From contig JAJEHQ010000025.1 in assembly GCA_022823625.1 (NCBI GenBank), positions 1-64,000 on the forward strand: a DNA stretch of 64,000 nucleotides. Direction: 5' to 3'. The DNA is from Gammaproteobacteria bacterium (GTDB lineage: Bacteria; Pseudomonadota; Gammaproteobacteria; Arenicellales; JAJDZL01). Positions 40,271 through 49,254 of this stretch are shown here, one piece after another. The position numbers were made by a program, and so were the translations under genes. Numbering within the stretch: position 1 is the first letter of the stretch; every line of letters starts with the position of its first letter. The notes below the pieces were generated by a model. It did no database searches and was not told the DNA's origin. It saw only the letters and a list, made by a program, of their open reading frames with translations.

Positions 40271-41143
40271 TTGGCACTTACAACACTACAGGGGTTTAGT
40301 CAGCCCAATAGCGTCGAAGAGGCAGTTGCGATACTGCAGGCCTGTCAGGATTCTGCGATGGTTATCGGTGGTGGCACGTTTATTCACGGTTTGGTAGCAA
40401 GAGGCCTCGTTACCGATGTTGAACAGCTCATTGATTTGTCGCGTCTAAATCTGAACCATATGACGTTCGACGAAAATGTCATTAGACTCGGTGCGAGCAC
40501 TTCATTTGCCAGTCTTGAGGCCTCTGCCGAGATTCAGAGTATTTCGTTGCTGGGAGCATTACGCGAAGCGATTGCATACCCGCCTCGACAGGTAAAGAAT
40601 GCAGCAACTATTGGGGGAGGCGTGGCAGCGTCGTGTCCTTACCTTGATATGCCGATTGCCTTTTTGGCATTGGACGCGATGGTTTGTGCAACTGGTCCTG
40701 ACGGCACTAGGGAATTTCCAATTGATGAGTTGTTCGTATCTCTATTTGAAACTAATTTGGTTCCTGGCGAAATCATTACAGAGATCAAGGTACCTCAACC
40801 GTCAGAACAGTCGGCATCGTCATTCGAAAAAATGGAGACTACCGCCAACGATCTTTCAATTGTCAGCGTCGGTGTCAGACTTTCATTGAGCGGTGGTTCA
40901 CAGTCAGGTGCTCGAATTTTTGTCGGGGGCGGAATCGGTGAAGTCCCGTTTCGCTGCTGCGAAGCTGAGGCGGTTCTTGAGAATTCAGAGTTGAATGCGG
41001 AGGATATTAAGCGGGCGGCCACAGCAGCCAAAGGCGAAATTGAGCCTTTTTCGGATCACCGAGCATCGGCTCAATACCGAAAGCATATTACCGGCGTTTT
41101 GGTAAGACGCTGTCTAGCACGTGTTGCCAATCAATTGTCTTGA
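40271..41143 (+). CDS. Molybdenum hydroxylase FAD-binding subunit (CoxM/XdhB-like)
   Basis: A 290-residue FAD subunit of the xanthine dehydrogenase/CO dehydrogenase family. FAD-binding motifs are VIGGGTFIHGL (about residues 35-45) and ATIGGGVAASCPY (about 112-124). The start is TTG at 40271 after GAGGAGAGAACA. It is the first gene of FAD-(2Fe-2S)-Mo subunits in the order medium-small-large, the same order as cox and nicotinate/quinoline-type hydroxylases. The complex hydroxylates a substrate using water. Confidence 0.92.
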   Translation: MALTTLQGFSQPNSVEEAVAILQACQDSAMVIGGGTFIHGLVARGLVTDVEQLIDLSRLNLNHMTFDENVIRLGASTSFASLEASAEIQSISLLGALREAIAYPPRQVKNAATIGGGVAASCPYLDMPIAFLALDAMVCATGPDGTREFPIDELFVSLFETNLVPGEIITEIKVPQPSEQSASSFEKMETTANDLSIVSVGVRLSLSGGSQSGARIFVGGGIGEVPFRCCEAEAVLENSELNAEDIKRAATAAKGEIEPFSDHRASAQYRKHITGVLVRRCLARVANQLS

Positions 41144-41160
41144 ATTTGGGAACTATCAGG

Positions 41161-41634
41161 ATGAAACAACAAATTGAGATTAATGTTAACGGCGAGGTTC
41201 AACCCGCGATAATCGAACCCTTCGATACTCTCTTACATACGCTTCGGAACGAGTTGCATCTTATAGGGCCGAAACAAGGTTGCGATACCGGTGGCTGCGG
41301 TTGTTGCACCGTGCTGGTTAACGGTGAATCTCGCTATAGCTGTATGACATACACAATGACCGTCGCAGATGCCGAAATCACAACGGTTGAAGGATTAGCT
41401 GATGGTCGAAATTTGGATCACATTCAACAGGCATTCATCGACAGTGGTGCGGTTCAGTGTGGTTACTGCACGAGCGGTATGATATTGGCAACTAAGCAGC
41501 TGCTTTCCATTAACAGCAAGCCAAATGATGCCGAAATACGACAAGGTCTTGCGGGCAATTTATGCCGCTGTACCGGCTATCACAAAATTATCGAAGCTGT
41601 GAAACTAGCTTCAGGCCAGACGACCGGGGAGTAG
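41161..41634 (+). CDS. Molybdenum hydroxylase (2Fe-2S) subunit (CoxS-like)
   Basis: A 157-residue iron-sulfur subunit. The plant-type cluster is in QGCDTGGCGCCTVLVNG, and the second cluster uses the QCGYCTSGM and NLCRCTGYHKI cysteines. I start at the ATG at 41161; a TTG at 41140 overlapping the upstream stop is an alternative that would couple translation. It transfers electrons from the molybdenum centre to the FAD. Confidence 0.93.
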   Translation: MKQQIEINVNGEVQPAIIEPFDTLLHTLRNELHLIGPKQGCDTGGCGCCTVLVNGESRYSCMTYTMTVADAEITTVEGLADGRNLDHIQQAFIDSGAVQCGYCTSGMILATKQLLSINSKPNDAEIRQGLAGNLCRCTGYHKIIEAVKLASGQTTGE

Positions 41635-41637
41635 AAC

Positions 41638-43968
41638 ATGTCGAAATTCAGCGATACCGTAGGCACCCACGTCAAGTTTCACGATTCCGAAGACAAGGTC
41701 ACCGGCGGCCGGGGCTTTCCAATCAATGCATCATTACCTGGAATGCTGCATGGAATAATGTTACGTAGTCCGTATCCCCACGCCAAGATTGTCAGCATCG
41801 ATGTTTCCCACGCAGAATCGCTTCCTGGCGTTAAGGCAGTGCTGACCCCGGACGACGTGCCTCAGATCAAGTACTCTCCAATTTACTTTATGCCGACTGA
41901 GGGTCTTGGCTGTATTCAGGACATGACCCTAATGAGTCGAACCGTACGTTACGCCGGCCAACCTGTTGCAGCGGTAGCAGCGACTACACCAGAAATTGCG
42001 GAGCAAGCTCTGGATTTGATTGACATCGAATATGAAGAATTGCCTGCGGTCTTCAATGTTGACGACGCAATGATGGATGGGGCGCCTGCAATTCACGATT
42101 ACACCGAAAAAAACATCGCCAAGCATGAGAAGGTTGAAACTGGAGACCCCGATGCAGGTTTTGCAGAAGCTGACCACGTTTTCGAGCAAACCTACGAAAC
42201 CCATCGTATCAACATTTGTTCGATGGAACCTCATGTTTGTATAGCTGATGTGGACTTTAACGGTAACGTCACTATTCAGAGCTCCATGCAACATTTGTTC
42301 GGCCTTCGCGAAAAGCTCGCGTTCGTGTTGGGACTACCGCAAAGCAAAGTCAGAGTGGTCAAGCCGCCTTACATAGGAGGTGGATTTGGTGGCAAGCTCG
42401 ACATCACACCAATTGAGCCAATTTCTGCGATCTTCAGTCAAATCACCAATCGTCCTGTCCGGATGGTTTTGACCCGAGCCGAAGAGTTTGTGACCAGCAA
42501 TAAGTGCCCAATTCGAATGGAACTCAAAACTGGTGTAAAGTCTGACGGGACAATAACCGTAAGGCAAGCCCGTAGCACACTGGATGCCGGCGCGCATGCA
42601 ACTCACGCCTCAACCGTAATAATGGTCCATGGCCTGTTCGGCTACTGCTTCACTTATAGTTGTGCGAATAGACGTTGGGAAGGCTTATCCGTTCATACCA
42701 ACAACGTAATCAGTGGTGGTTTTAGGGGCTATGGCGCCCCTCAAGCATCCTTTGCTGTCGAACAGCAGATCGACGAAATTTGTGAGGAACTGAATCTGGA
42801 CCCTGTTGAGTTTCGAATCAAGAATGCACATAAAGAGGGAGAGCCCCACCCAATCTTTAACGGAACCTTTAGTACTTACCGTTTTGATGACTGCCTGCGG
42901 CAAGGTGCCGAGCGTATAGGCTGGAGCCAACGCAAGAAAGCTGGTTCAGACGAAGGTGTAGTCAAAACAGGCATTGGCCTCGGTTGCGCCGTTACCTGGA
43001 CATCGAACTGTTCTGCTCAGCCCGATCTGTACGAACACTCGGGAGCATTCATCAAGCTAAATGTAGACGGATCCGCCGACATTTGCTCAGCGGCTATTGA
43101 TATCGGGTGTGGGCAAAATACTGTGTTCTGCCAAATTGTTGCTGCCGAACTGGGCATCCCTGTAGAACAGGTGCGAATGTCCTCAACCGATACCAGCAAT
43201 GCTCCATTTGATGCTCCAATGCATGCCAGTCGCGGAACGAATGCGGTCGGTAACACAGTAAAGGCTGCCGCTGCCGATGCCAAGAGGAATCTTCTCAAAG
43301 TCGCAGGCACCATGCTGGAAGCCAGTCCTGAAGATCTGGATACCCGGGACGGTATGGTGTTCGTGAAAGGAGTGGAGAATCTATCGATAAGCATAAGCGA
43401 CGTAGCGTCTCGTGCTGATTCACCGTTGGTAACCATGACCGAGCAAGGACCCCAGGGTGATTCAACCCCTTATCGCGGTACTATCATTGGTAGTGCCACA
43501 ATGGCACCCACTTTCAGCCCGATTCCCGCATCTGCGATGTTCGTAAAGGTTGAGGTCAATACCGACACTGGAGAAGTTCGGGTGGTTCGCGCGGTTTATG
43601 CCCATGACATTGGTCGAGTTATCAATCCGGCTGGAGCAGAGGGTCAAGTTGAAGGTGGTTTACAGCAAGCCATCGGCTACACGCTGACTGAGCAGGTTCA
43701 GTTTGATCCAGATACCGGTGCCTGCCTGTCCAGTGACTTTCTTGATTACAAAATGCCCACTGCTGTCGAAATGCCGCCAGAAATTGAATGTATTTTTATT
43801 GAGTCCAATGAACCGACCGGTCCTTTTGGCGCAAAAAGCCTTTCGGAGTGTTGTTTGATTGCACCGCCAGGAGCGATTGCAAATGCTGTCTACAATGCTA
43901 CGGGAGCCCGTATTCGTGACTTGCCGATTACGCCTGAAAAGGTACTCCAGGCATTGGGAAAACTGTAG
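41638..43968 (+). CDS. Molybdenum hydroxylase large subunit (molybdopterin-binding)
   Basis: A 776-residue catalytic subunit. Family motifs include PYIGGGFGGKLD, SGGFRGYGAPQASFA and the C-terminal GPFGAKSLSECCLIAPPGAI, whose Glu is the catalytic base; the usual GAKGVGE is here GAKSLSE with the Glu kept. The CO-dehydrogenase loop (AYRCSFR) is not seen, so the substrate is an organic compound, probably a heterocycle or aldehyde. It starts three bases after the (2Fe-2S) gene. Confidence 0.93.
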   Translation: MSKFSDTVGTHVKFHDSEDKVTGGRGFPINASLPGMLHGIMLRSPYPHAKIVSIDVSHAESLPGVKAVLTPDDVPQIKYSPIYFMPTEGLGCIQDMTLMSRTVRYAGQPVAAVAATTPEIAEQALDLIDIEYEELPAVFNVDDAMMDGAPAIHDYTEKNIAKHEKVETGDPDAGFAEADHVFEQTYETHRINICSMEPHVCIADVDFNGNVTIQSSMQHLFGLREKLAFVLGLPQSKVRVVKPPYIGGGFGGKLDITPIEPISAIFSQITNRPVRMVLTRAEEFVTSNKCPIRMELKTGVKSDGTITVRQARSTLDAGAHATHASTVIMVHGLFGYCFTYSCANRRWEGLSVHTNNVISGGFRGYGAPQASFAVEQQIDEICEELNLDPVEFRIKNAHKEGEPHPIFNGTFSTYRFDDCLRQGAERIGWSQRKKAGSDEGVVKTGIGLGCAVTWTSNCSAQPDLYEHSGAFIKLNVDGSADICSAAIDIGCGQNTVFCQIVAAELGIPVEQVRMSSTDTSNAPFDAPMHASRGTNAVGNTVKAAAADAKRNLLKVAGTMLEASPEDLDTRDGMVFVKGVENLSISISDVASRADSPLVTMTEQGPQGDSTPYRGTIIGSATMAPTFSPIPASAMFVKVEVNTDTGEVRVVRAVYAHDIGRVINPAGAEGQVEGGLQQAIGYTLTEQVQFDPDTGACLSSDFLDYKMPTAVEMPPEIECIFIESNEPTGPFGAKSLSECCLIAPPGAIANAVYNATGARIRDLPITPEKVLQALGKL

Positions 43969-43970
43969 CC

Positions 43971-44411
43971 TTGTTAATCAAAAAAACATTCGAAGTCGAA
44001 GCGCCGATTGACAGGGTTTGGGGAGTTGTCACCGATCCCAAACAAGTTGCGCAATGTGTACCCGGCTGTGAAAATGCTGAACAAGTAGACGACACGTACC
44101 GTGTAACTGTTCTCGTGAAACTTGGACCGATAAAAACAAAGTTCAATCTCAACATTGCTTGCGTCGAGCAGCGCCCACCTGAATATGCCAGATATGAGAG
44201 TAAAGGAGACGAAGGAAAGAAGTCCAGTCGGCTTAAAGCCACAAGCACTCTAGCTTTGAGTGGAAATGGTAACAACACCTCGGTTACCTACGAATCGGAT
44301 TTTAGCCTAGTCGGGCGTCTAGGAAAATTTGGTGGAGGAATGATGGAAAAAGTTGCCGATTCAATCGGAAACGAGTTTGTATCTGAACTGAAACGAATTG
44401 TTGAGAATTAG
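43971..44411 (+). CDS. CoxG-like SRPBCC protein
   Basis: A 146-residue START-fold (SRPBCC) protein of the CO dehydrogenase subunit G family (FEVEAPIDRVWGVVTDPKQVAQCVPGCE). CoxG helps target and stabilise the molybdenum hydroxylase at the membrane. It starts with TTG at 43971, two bases after the large-subunit stop, so it belongs to the hydroxylase operon. It is convergent with the FAH-family gene. Confidence 0.88.
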   Translation: MLIKKTFEVEAPIDRVWGVVTDPKQVAQCVPGCENAEQVDDTYRVTVLVKLGPIKTKFNLNIACVEQRPPEYARYESKGDEGKKSSRLKATSTLALSGNGNNTSVTYESDFSLVGRLGKFGGGMMEKVADSIGNEFVSELKRIVEN

Positions 44412-44523
44412 GACTAATTCCTATAGTTGACAGCATAGACTGGTGTCGGTGCCACTATACTGCATGGTTCACACTGGCCGAGGTTGAAAGTGCAATCCCC
44501 GCACGGTAGGTTGTATTCGGTGA

Positions 44524-45372
44524 CTATTGAACGCTCACGACTTTGTGAAGTTGTTCCCCGAGTCCGTCGATGCCTAATCTGAGCGTCTGTCCAGGTTTAA
44601 GGTATACAGGGTCCGGTTTTTGACCAAGACCAACTCCTGCCGGGGTTCCTGTAGAAATGATGTCTCCAGGTAACAACGTCATAAATTGGCTAAGGTAGCT
44701 AACCAAGTAGCCGACTCTGAAGATCATATCGGACGTAGATCCATCCTGGTAACGATGGTCGTCTACCTCATGCCAAATTGTCAGCGCGTTAGGATCAGGT
44801 ATTTCCTCCTTTGTGACCAGCCATGGACCGATCGGTCCATAACTATCCAAACTTTTCCCTTTGACCCATTGGCCCCCTCGTTCTGATTGGTATGCGCGCT
44901 CAGAAACATCGTCCACCAGACAATAGCCAGCAATGTGATCAAAGGCGCTGTCCTCAGAAATTCGCTTGGTGTGCTCACCGATGACGATACCTAGCTCAAC
45001 TTCCCAGTCGGATTTTTTCGAATCTGCTGGCATTTCGATGTCGTCGAACGGACCACTGATAGACGTCGTAGCTTTCATAAAAACTACGGGTTCTTTGGGA
45101 ATTGGTCTGCCCGCTTCTCGGGCGTGGTCGACGTAGTTCAGACCGATACACACAAACTTTGAGCTAGCGCCAACACATGGTCCTACGCGAGTATTTGCCG
45201 AAATTTTAGGAAATTGCGACAAGTCGAGGTTCCGAAGCTGATCCAGAGTGCTGCGTCCCAGATACTCGCCGGAAATATCGGGAATAACCTTTGATATGTC
45301 CCTGGCCACTCCTTTCGAATCCAAAATAGCAGGTACTTCGGCTCCAGTATCGCCAACTCTCAGTAGTTTCAT
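44524..45372 (-). CDS. Fumarylacetoacetate hydrolase family protein
   Basis: A 282-residue FAH-fold protein. The metal-binding Glu/Glu/Asp set lies in SDWEVELGIVIG and AGYCLVDDVSERAYQ; GLNYVDHAREAGRPIPKEPVVF and STGTPAGVGLGQKPDP are standard blocks. Family members hydrolyse or decarboxylate 2-oxo or acylpyruvate ring-cleavage products, fitting the neighbouring extradiol dioxygenase. The shared palindrome lies 48 bp upstream of its start. Confidence 0.9.
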   Translation of the reverse strand: MKLLRVGDTGAEVPAILDSKGVARDISKVIPDISGEYLGRSTLDQLRNLDLSQFPKISANTRVGPCVGASSKFVCIGLNYVDHAREAGRPIPKEPVVFMKATTSISGPFDDIEMPADSKKSDWEVELGIVIGEHTKRISEDSAFDHIAGYCLVDDVSERAYQSERGGQWVKGKSLDSYGPIGPWLVTKEEIPDPNALTIWHEVDDHRYQDGSTSDMIFRVGYLVSYLSQFMTLLPGDIISTGTPAGVGLGQKPDPVYLKPGQTLRLGIDGLGEQLHKVVSVQ

Positions 45373-45419
45373 GTTTTCGTCCAGTATCTAGTTTCATTTG
45401 GGATAACGTTTACTATAAC

Positions 45420-45433
45420 ATTTCACATGAAAT
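45420..45433. promoter_or_regulatory. Candidate GntR operator A
   Basis: The 14-bp palindrome ATTTCACATGAAAT lies in the divergent promoter region between the FAH-family gene and the extradiol dioxygenase gene. The same 14 bases occur at 48775-48788 ahead of the GntR gene. Confidence 0.7.
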
Positions 45434-45554
45434 ACATAAAATATTCCTGAACGCAAAATGTTGCGACCAAACTCGATCTATGCAGTTCCGTTGGAAATGA
45501 GAATTCTATTTTCGAGTTTTGGGTAAACCTTCATCATTCTTGGGTGCTGATTTA

Positions 45555-46487
45555 ATGATTACCGTAAGAGATTTGGCTTATGTCCATTATCAGGTGACAG
45601 ACCTGAACGTAATGATCAAGTTTATGCATGACTTTGGGCTTGGAATAGGTTATCAAACCGAAAGCGAAGTCGGTTTCTCCACTGCCAATGGGAACCCGTA
45701 TGCATATATCGCTACTTTGGGTAGTTCCAATAAGTTTCTAGGTCTTGCGTTGGAAGCCCGAAATGAGAAGGATCTAGAAATACTGGTTGATAATGGATTG
45801 GCAACGAATGTGGAATCACTGGGCAGCCATTATGGTGGGAAAAAAGCCACAGTAATGCACCCTGATGGTCACCGAATAGATGTTGTGTACGGGCGCCAGT
45901 GGCATCGTCCGACTGACGTGCGAGAGCCATTGATTCACAATTTCGGAACCCACAAACAACGCGTAAACGAGTCGCAACGCCCACCAAAGGGAATTGCGCA
46001 TGCTTTGCGTCTTGGCCACGTGGCGATAACTGTTAGTGATGCTGACGATTCAGAAACATGGTTCGGAACGCATTTCGGGTTGCGAGCTGCAGATTATTTG
46101 GCCACTCCGGATGAGCAGCAAAATGTAATTGGCGTGTTCATGAGTTGCGACCCTGGAGATGGGACCTGTGATCATCATAGTATTTTCATCTCGCAGTCTG
46201 ACGACATAAAAATCCATCACTGCGCTTTTGAGGTTCAGGACATTGATGCTGTTATGTCAGCTCACGATTATTTGATTTCTCAAGGATATGAAATTGAAGT
46301 TGGAGTAGGGCGGCATATGGCCGGTAGTCAGGTATTTGATTATTGGATGGATCCTTTTGAGCAAAGGATTGAGCACTACAGCGACGGGGATGTCGTTGAT
46401 CGCCATCACTCCCCATCTGTTATAGCTGGAACCCCGGAAGGGGTGACTCAATGGGGACCAATTCCACCGGATAAATTCTTCGAATAA
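45555..46487 (+). CDS. Two-domain extradiol dioxygenase (VOC family)
   Basis: A 310-residue extradiol ring-cleaving dioxygenase with two vicinal-oxygen-chelate domains, joined near residue 145. Likely Fe(II) ligands in the C-terminal domain are His155 (LGHVAI), His221 or 222 (IHHCAFEV) and Glu273 (RIEHYSDGD). The C-terminal tail TQWGPIPPDKFF is typical. It opens catechol-like or dihydroxy-heterocyclic rings. The ATG at 45555 gives MITVRDLAYVHYQVTD; the frame extends to a TTG at 45519. Confidence 0.88.
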   Translation: MITVRDLAYVHYQVTDLNVMIKFMHDFGLGIGYQTESEVGFSTANGNPYAYIATLGSSNKFLGLALEARNEKDLEILVDNGLATNVESLGSHYGGKKATVMHPDGHRIDVVYGRQWHRPTDVREPLIHNFGTHKQRVNESQRPPKGIAHALRLGHVAITVSDADDSETWFGTHFGLRAADYLATPDEQQNVIGVFMSCDPGDGTCDHHSIFISQSDDIKIHHCAFEVQDIDAVMSAHDYLISQGYEIEVGVGRHMAGSQVFDYWMDPFEQRIEHYSDGDVVDRHHSPSVIAGTPEGVTQWGPIPPDKFFE

Positions 46488-46523
46488 TGGTTGGCCTCCA
46501 GAGAGGCAACGAGATTTCTGAAT

Positions 46524-46922
46524 TTACGCAGAGCAACCAAGGTGCGCCGTGGCACTTATTTCAACCAGAATCTCTGGTTTGGCAAGTTTGCTGACCTCGA
46601 CCAGTGTGCAGGTTGGAAAATCACCACTAAAAAATTCTTCTCGCGCACGCCAGACTTCATGATTATTGGCCATGTTGGTCACATAGATAATCATTTGCAC
46701 TATATCGTCCATAGAGCCATCGACTGATTTCATGTAAGCAGCAAACTTAGAGAAGATGTAGTGTGATTGCTCGTATTCATTGTCTCCGGCGAGGGTTTCA
46801 CCATCATGTTTTCGAGCTGTAAGTCCGGCGATGTATACCGTGTCGCCAATGCGCATGCAATTGGACCATCGTTTGGGTGGGGGTTCTGCTACATCAGATG
46901 TTAGAATACGTTGCTTTTTCAT
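46524..46922 (-). CDS. RidA family protein
   Basis: A 132-residue RidA/YjgF/RutC-like protein. Such enzymes hydrolyse reactive enamines/imines or aminoacrylate-type intermediates. Blocks are CMRIGDTVYIAGLTA and a C-terminal CTLVEVSKLAKPEILVEISA, which carries the CTLVEV variant of the usual ATLVEV with Glu retained. It is one base downstream of the cupin-YciI gene and probably cotranscribed. An imine-releasing step, as in N-heterocycle breakdown, would fit. Confidence 0.88.
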   Translation of the reverse strand: MKKQRILTSDVAEPPPKRWSNCMRIGDTVYIAGLTARKHDGETLAGDNEYEQSHYIFSKFAAYMKSVDGSMDDIVQMIIYVTNMANNHEVWRAREEFFSGDFPTCTLVEVSKLAKPEILVEISATAHLGCSA

Positions 46923-46923
46923 A

Positions 46924-47604
46924 CTAACCACGGTGTTCATGCCACGGGAAAATCTGAACACTCATATAGAGACCTTCAGATGTGTAGGGATCATTAGATG
47001 CAATTTCGCGGGCATGTTGTTCGCTTTCGGCACTGATGATATAGGTCGTGCCCAGCGACTCACTCCCAGACTCACTGCCTAGACTGCCACTGAGATGACT
47101 TAGGTTTTGAGCTGATAGTCCGCTAATGAACTGCTGGTGAGCGGAATATGCAGCACTGTCACTTCCGGGGAGCGGATTGGCCGCAACTGCAATAACCATG
47201 TAATATTGCTCGTCACTGGTTACCTTTCCAATTGTGCTATCGGTATGGTAATCCGGCATTTCGTAGTAGTGCGGTCCATCGTAGACCTCAATGAGAATGC
47301 TGCGCTCATGTGCTAAAGTTGGGCCATGGGGATGGTCTTTGGGGTTTGAGTAGAAACTACCGGGTGTCAGCACTAGATTCGAGTCCGTATATTCGTATTT
47401 GCCTTCAAGGCAATACATAAACTGATTTGAAGCATGCGAGTGTTTTTCGGGAATTCCCGACCCCTTGGGAAAATCCAATAAGGCAATACTCGCTCCAGTC
47501 GTCGGATGCTCCCACAGGACATATTGCTTTAACGCAAATTTCTCGAATGATTGCCAATCATTGGTGCTCAGGTGTTGGGTGTGAATTAACGTTTCGTCAG
47601 TCAT
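46924..47604 (-). CDS. Cupin-YciI fusion protein
   Basis: A 226-residue protein with an N-terminal cupin (residues about 20-120; GIPEKHSHASNQFMYCLEGKYEY and GSFYSNPKDHPHGPT hold the metal-binding His) and a C-terminal YciI-like domain (about 140-225; AYSAHQQFISGLSAQ, SAESEQHAREIASNDPYTSEG). This pairing suggests a small ring- or lactone-processing enzyme. The start at 47604 is inside a longer open frame; the ATG is followed by MTDETLIHTQHL. Palindrome B is 38 bp upstream. Confidence 0.8.
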   Translation of the reverse strand: MTDETLIHTQHLSTNDWQSFEKFALKQYVLWEHPTTGASIALLDFPKGSGIPEKHSHASNQFMYCLEGKYEYTDSNLVLTPGSFYSNPKDHPHGPTLAHERSILIEVYDGPHYYEMPDYHTDSTIGKVTSDEQYYMVIAVAANPLPGSDSAAYSAHQQFISGLSAQNLSHLSGSLGSESGSESLGTTYIISAESEQHAREIASNDPYTSEGLYMSVQIFPWHEHRG

Positions 47605-47641
47605 ACTGTTAGTTCCGGTAGTTGGTAATACTCCGTAAAAC

Positions 47642-47655
47642 ATTTTATATAAAAT
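47642..47655. promoter_or_regulatory. Candidate GntR operator B
   Basis: ATTTTATATAAAAT is a perfect palindrome. It differs from operator A by four bases and shares the AAC at its left. It sits 38 bp upstream of the cupin-YciI gene. Confidence 0.6.
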
Positions 47656-48070
47656 TTTAGTTAATATTGATACAACAGGTATCTTTACAGTATTTCTCGC
47701 CGAGCAGTCAATCAGGCGAACGGGGACATTTGAAGACTGGTACACCGACGGACGGAATCATGAAAGGGGTTGAAACCCACATGATGTTTGCCTAGTTTTC
47801 GGATCTAGTTACGACATCACCCGGAAGGTATACTATCGTATCCACCGACTACAACCCGATGAAAGATTCGGAATCAATCTGCTGACAATCAAACGTGAAT
47901 TCTTCCGTCGCAGAAGATAGAAGGTAGGCTCATCGGAGAATTAGTGTACCTGTCGCTCGTGCCCAGCCACTGGCTCATGCAGTCGCCTCATAACAGGAAA
48001 ATTCAGATTCGAAGAACTAACAACAATTGAAACTATTGTTTCAACTCATTCATCGGATAGATCATGAGAA
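47656..48070. other. Gene-free stretch between the cupin gene and GntR
   Basis: I recognise nothing coding in about 415 bp, on either strand, and see no strong terminator. It could be a decayed gene. Confidence 0.4.
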
Positions 48071-48721
48071 TTACCCTATAACTTCTGACAACTGTTTTAT
48101 GTGATCGCGCAGTGCTTTGACAGCGGCTTCGGGATCAGCTTTTTTGACCGCCTCAAGGATCGCCCTATGTTCAGTTTGTACCACTTCGAGTTTATCGCGT
48201 CCTGTAATCCGCAAGAACCACAATGGATTGGAACGCTGCTTTAGTGATCCAATCAGTTCTGCAAGTACTGGATTGCCAGATGCATCCGCTAGTCCAATAT
48301 GAAAATCGTGATCAACACGCATCAAGCTTTTCCGATCTTTTTTTTCCAAAAATTTGTCGGCGTCATTCATCAATTGATCTAGATATTTGATTTGCTCGCT
48401 TGTAGCATTTTTAGCTGCCATTTCCGCAGTGGCGGACTCAAGAATTAGGCGTGACTCCATCACCGACCTGAGTTCGTCTGTAGACCATCCACGAATAAAC
48501 ATGCCCTTACGCGGAACAACCTTTATGAGACGGTCGTGGTTCAATCGAAACAGCGCGTTTCGTACCGGCGATCTTCCCAGGCCACTGACTTCGCAAAGTT
48601 CCATCTCTGTGTATAACTGACCTAGCGCGAGTTCGGAGTTCAGAATTTTCCACTTGAGAATTTCATACGCCTTATCACTTTGAGATTGCTTTGACACCTT
48701 TGCTTTAACGTTATCGTTCAT
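48071..48721 (-). CDS. GntR family transcriptional regulator (FCD subfamily)
   Basis: A 216-residue regulator with an N-terminal winged helix (SDKAYEILKWKILNSELALGQLYTE; GLGRSPVRNALFRLNHDRLIKV) and a C-terminal FCD ligand-binding domain with metal-site His residues (DHDFHIGLADASGNPVL; EHRAILEAVKKADPEAAVKALRDHIKQL). FCD regulators usually sense a carboxylate pathway intermediate. It is the only regulator seen in the catabolic block and has the shared palindrome 54 bp upstream of its own start, consistent with autoregulation. Confidence 0.92.
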   Translation of the reverse strand: MNDNVKAKVSKQSQSDKAYEILKWKILNSELALGQLYTEMELCEVSGLGRSPVRNALFRLNHDRLIKVVPRKGMFIRGWSTDELRSVMESRLILESATAEMAAKNATSEQIKYLDQLMNDADKFLEKKDRKSLMRVDHDFHIGLADASGNPVLAELIGSLKQRSNPLWFLRITGRDKLEVVQTEHRAILEAVKKADPEAAVKALRDHIKQLSEVIG

Positions 48722-48774
48722 TCCGCTCCATTTCGATTTGTAGAATCGTCCCTCATTTGAAATGCTAAATGATT

Positions 48775-48788
48775 ATTTCACATGAAAT
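48775..48788. promoter_or_regulatory. Candidate GntR operator C (autoregulatory)
   Basis: ATTTCACATGAAAT, identical to operator A, is 54 bp upstream of the GntR start. Confidence 0.7.
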
Positions 48789-49202
48789 GACTTAGTGAGT
48801 TTATCAACTAATATTTTATAGGAACTTCTTAGTCTCGCTTGGCGTTGGTATTCCACACAGATGCAATGATGTGAACTGCAAAGTCCATTTACAGCGATTT
48901 GGAGATGGTTTCTGAAAGTGTCCAATGATTTTGCCATGACTTCAATCCAGACCCATGGTATCGGCGATTCCACCAACACGTCTCGACGAATAAATGAGTT
49001 TGGTTGACGTGAAGATGGTTTACTAAATCGAATACTCACGTATCGGCCTTTGAACCCACTTTTGGACAAATCGAGAATATGACACTCGCCATCTCTGCCA
49101 ATGCAAAAGTTGTTCCTGCAAACCTGGGTGAGTTCTAATTCGATTCAGTGGTGGCTTTGCTATGAAGTCCGTCTTCCGCAACACTTAGATTGAGCAAAAT
49201 CG
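48789..49202. other. Gene-poor stretch upstream of the RraA-like gene
   Basis: An open frame of 98 residues exists on the minus strand (48773-49069), but it has no recognisable content and overlaps operator C. I treat the region as non-coding or decayed. Confidence 0.4.
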
Positions 49203-49228
49203 TTTAACATTTCATATAAAATGTTAAA
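49203..49228. promoter_or_regulatory. Candidate GntR operator D (extended palindrome)
   Basis: The core ATTTCATATAAAAT (49209-49222) is flanked by TTTAAC and GTTAAA, giving a 26-bp inverted repeat with one mismatched pair. It lies 26 bp before the TTG start of the RraA-like gene, overlapping the expected promoter. Confidence 0.7.
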
Positions 49229-49254
49229 CTCATGACCTAATTTTTGAGGAAAAA

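Noticed and set aside
40271..43968. Molybdenum hydroxylase as aerobic CO dehydrogenase
   Set aside because: The CO-specific AYRCSFR loop is not seen in the large subunit, which instead reads SGGFRGYGAP.
48773..49069. 98-codon minus-strand frame upstream of the GntR gene
   Set aside because: No family resemblance, and it runs over candidate operator C.
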